Shown here one piece after another: positions 63,730 through 64,000 of a stretch of DNA of 64,000 nucleotides. Position 1 is the stretch's first letter, and every line of letters starts with the position of its first letter. A program made the translations under genes and the position numbers. Below the pieces are notes generated by a model. It saw nothing but the letters and a program-made list of their open reading frames with translations. It searched no databases and was not told the origin of the DNA. Origin of the DNA: Lingula anatina (lineage: Eukaryota; Brachiopoda; Lingulata; Lingulida; Lingulidae); assembly GCF_001039355.2 (NCBI RefSeq), contig NW_019773970.1, positions 379,965-443,964 on the forward strand, read 5' to 3'.

Positions 63730-64000
63730 TCAACCCTTTTTTTTTGGATTTAAAGGAAGCTGAAGACTAGAGACCATTGAACTCATGCTAGGGGAAAAAT
63801 GCTCTTCATTAATATTGATGGTTTGTCTGTGCAAAATGTTGTTCTTCGCAGTGTCTTGAAGCTCCTCTAAGTAGGAAAATAAAGAAAAAACAATCATTGT
63901 CCTGGTGATCTGTTGGTTTCAATGTTCTTTTTCTAGATATAAATGTATTATTATGCCCCTGGGTTATCAAGTACTTACCATCTGTTTGATCAGCTTTTGC
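63730..64000 (-). CDS. Last coding exon and part of the preceding exon of an unrecognised gene (5' part outside window)
   Basis: On the minus strand, 64000-63979 (encoding AKADQTD plus one base) ends in a consensus donor ATG|GTAAGT. After a 112-base intron with a strong pyrimidine tract (TTTCTTTATTTTCCTACTTAG), exon 63866-63730 continues in frame. It encodes EELQDTAKNNILHRQTININ, then a Ser/Met-rich stretch and the ending LPLNPKKKG before TGA. The composition is hydrophilic and soluble-looking. I do not recognise the family from this fragment. Confidence 0.4.

Overview
The window is animal nuclear DNA: AT-rich, short exons with GT-AG introns, many microsatellites and small foldback elements, and one 564-base assembly gap. 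The gene families fit a marine invertebrate such as a lophotrochozoan, an invertebrate deuterostome or a cnidarian. They are a D8C/mucin protein, a TSP1-trypsin mosaic, a two-domain hillarin/KY protein and ATRX without an ADD domain. I cannot name the species. All exon models below were made by reading splice sites and checking that reading phase closes across every junction.

Left third (1-17.8 kb), three secreted-protein genes, all on the minus strand: (i) a D8C-domain protein with an S/T/P-rich mucin-like tail that leaves the window at base 1; (ii) an eight-exon gene for a roughly 280-residue secreted protein of a family I know only as uncharacterised invertebrate proteins; (iii) a twelve-exon gene for a 646-residue secreted serine protease with a signal peptide, a six-cysteine module, six thrombospondin type-1 repeats and an S1 trypsin domain. 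Two TSP1 exons plus their introns form a 0.9-kb tandem duplication.

Middle (18-40 kb): a minus-strand, eleven-exon gene for a 1,629-residue hillarin/kyphoscoliosis-peptidase-like protein. It has two transglutaminase-like domains in tandem, each with a visible Cys-His-Asp triad. Its long introns hold microsatellites and a ~200-bp tandem repeat. An assembly gap preceded by 68 A residues lies upstream of its coding start, probably in a 5' UTR intron.

Right (40-59 kb): a plus-strand, thirty-exon gene for a 2,083-residue ATRX-type SNF2 remodeller. It lies head to head with the hillarin/KY gene, and the control region between them is about 39.7-41.1 kb. Beyond it are a two-exon candidate for a small GPI-anchored or membrane-tethered protein (62.2-62.8 kb, plus) and the last exon of an unrecognised minus-strand gene at the right edge.

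No rRNA, tRNA, CRISPR array or bacterial operon was seen. The most unusual items are the TSP1-trypsin mosaic with its internal duplication and cysteine module, the unnamed secreted family, the internally duplicated hillarin/KY protein, the small tethered-protein candidate, and several near-perfect foldback repeats.
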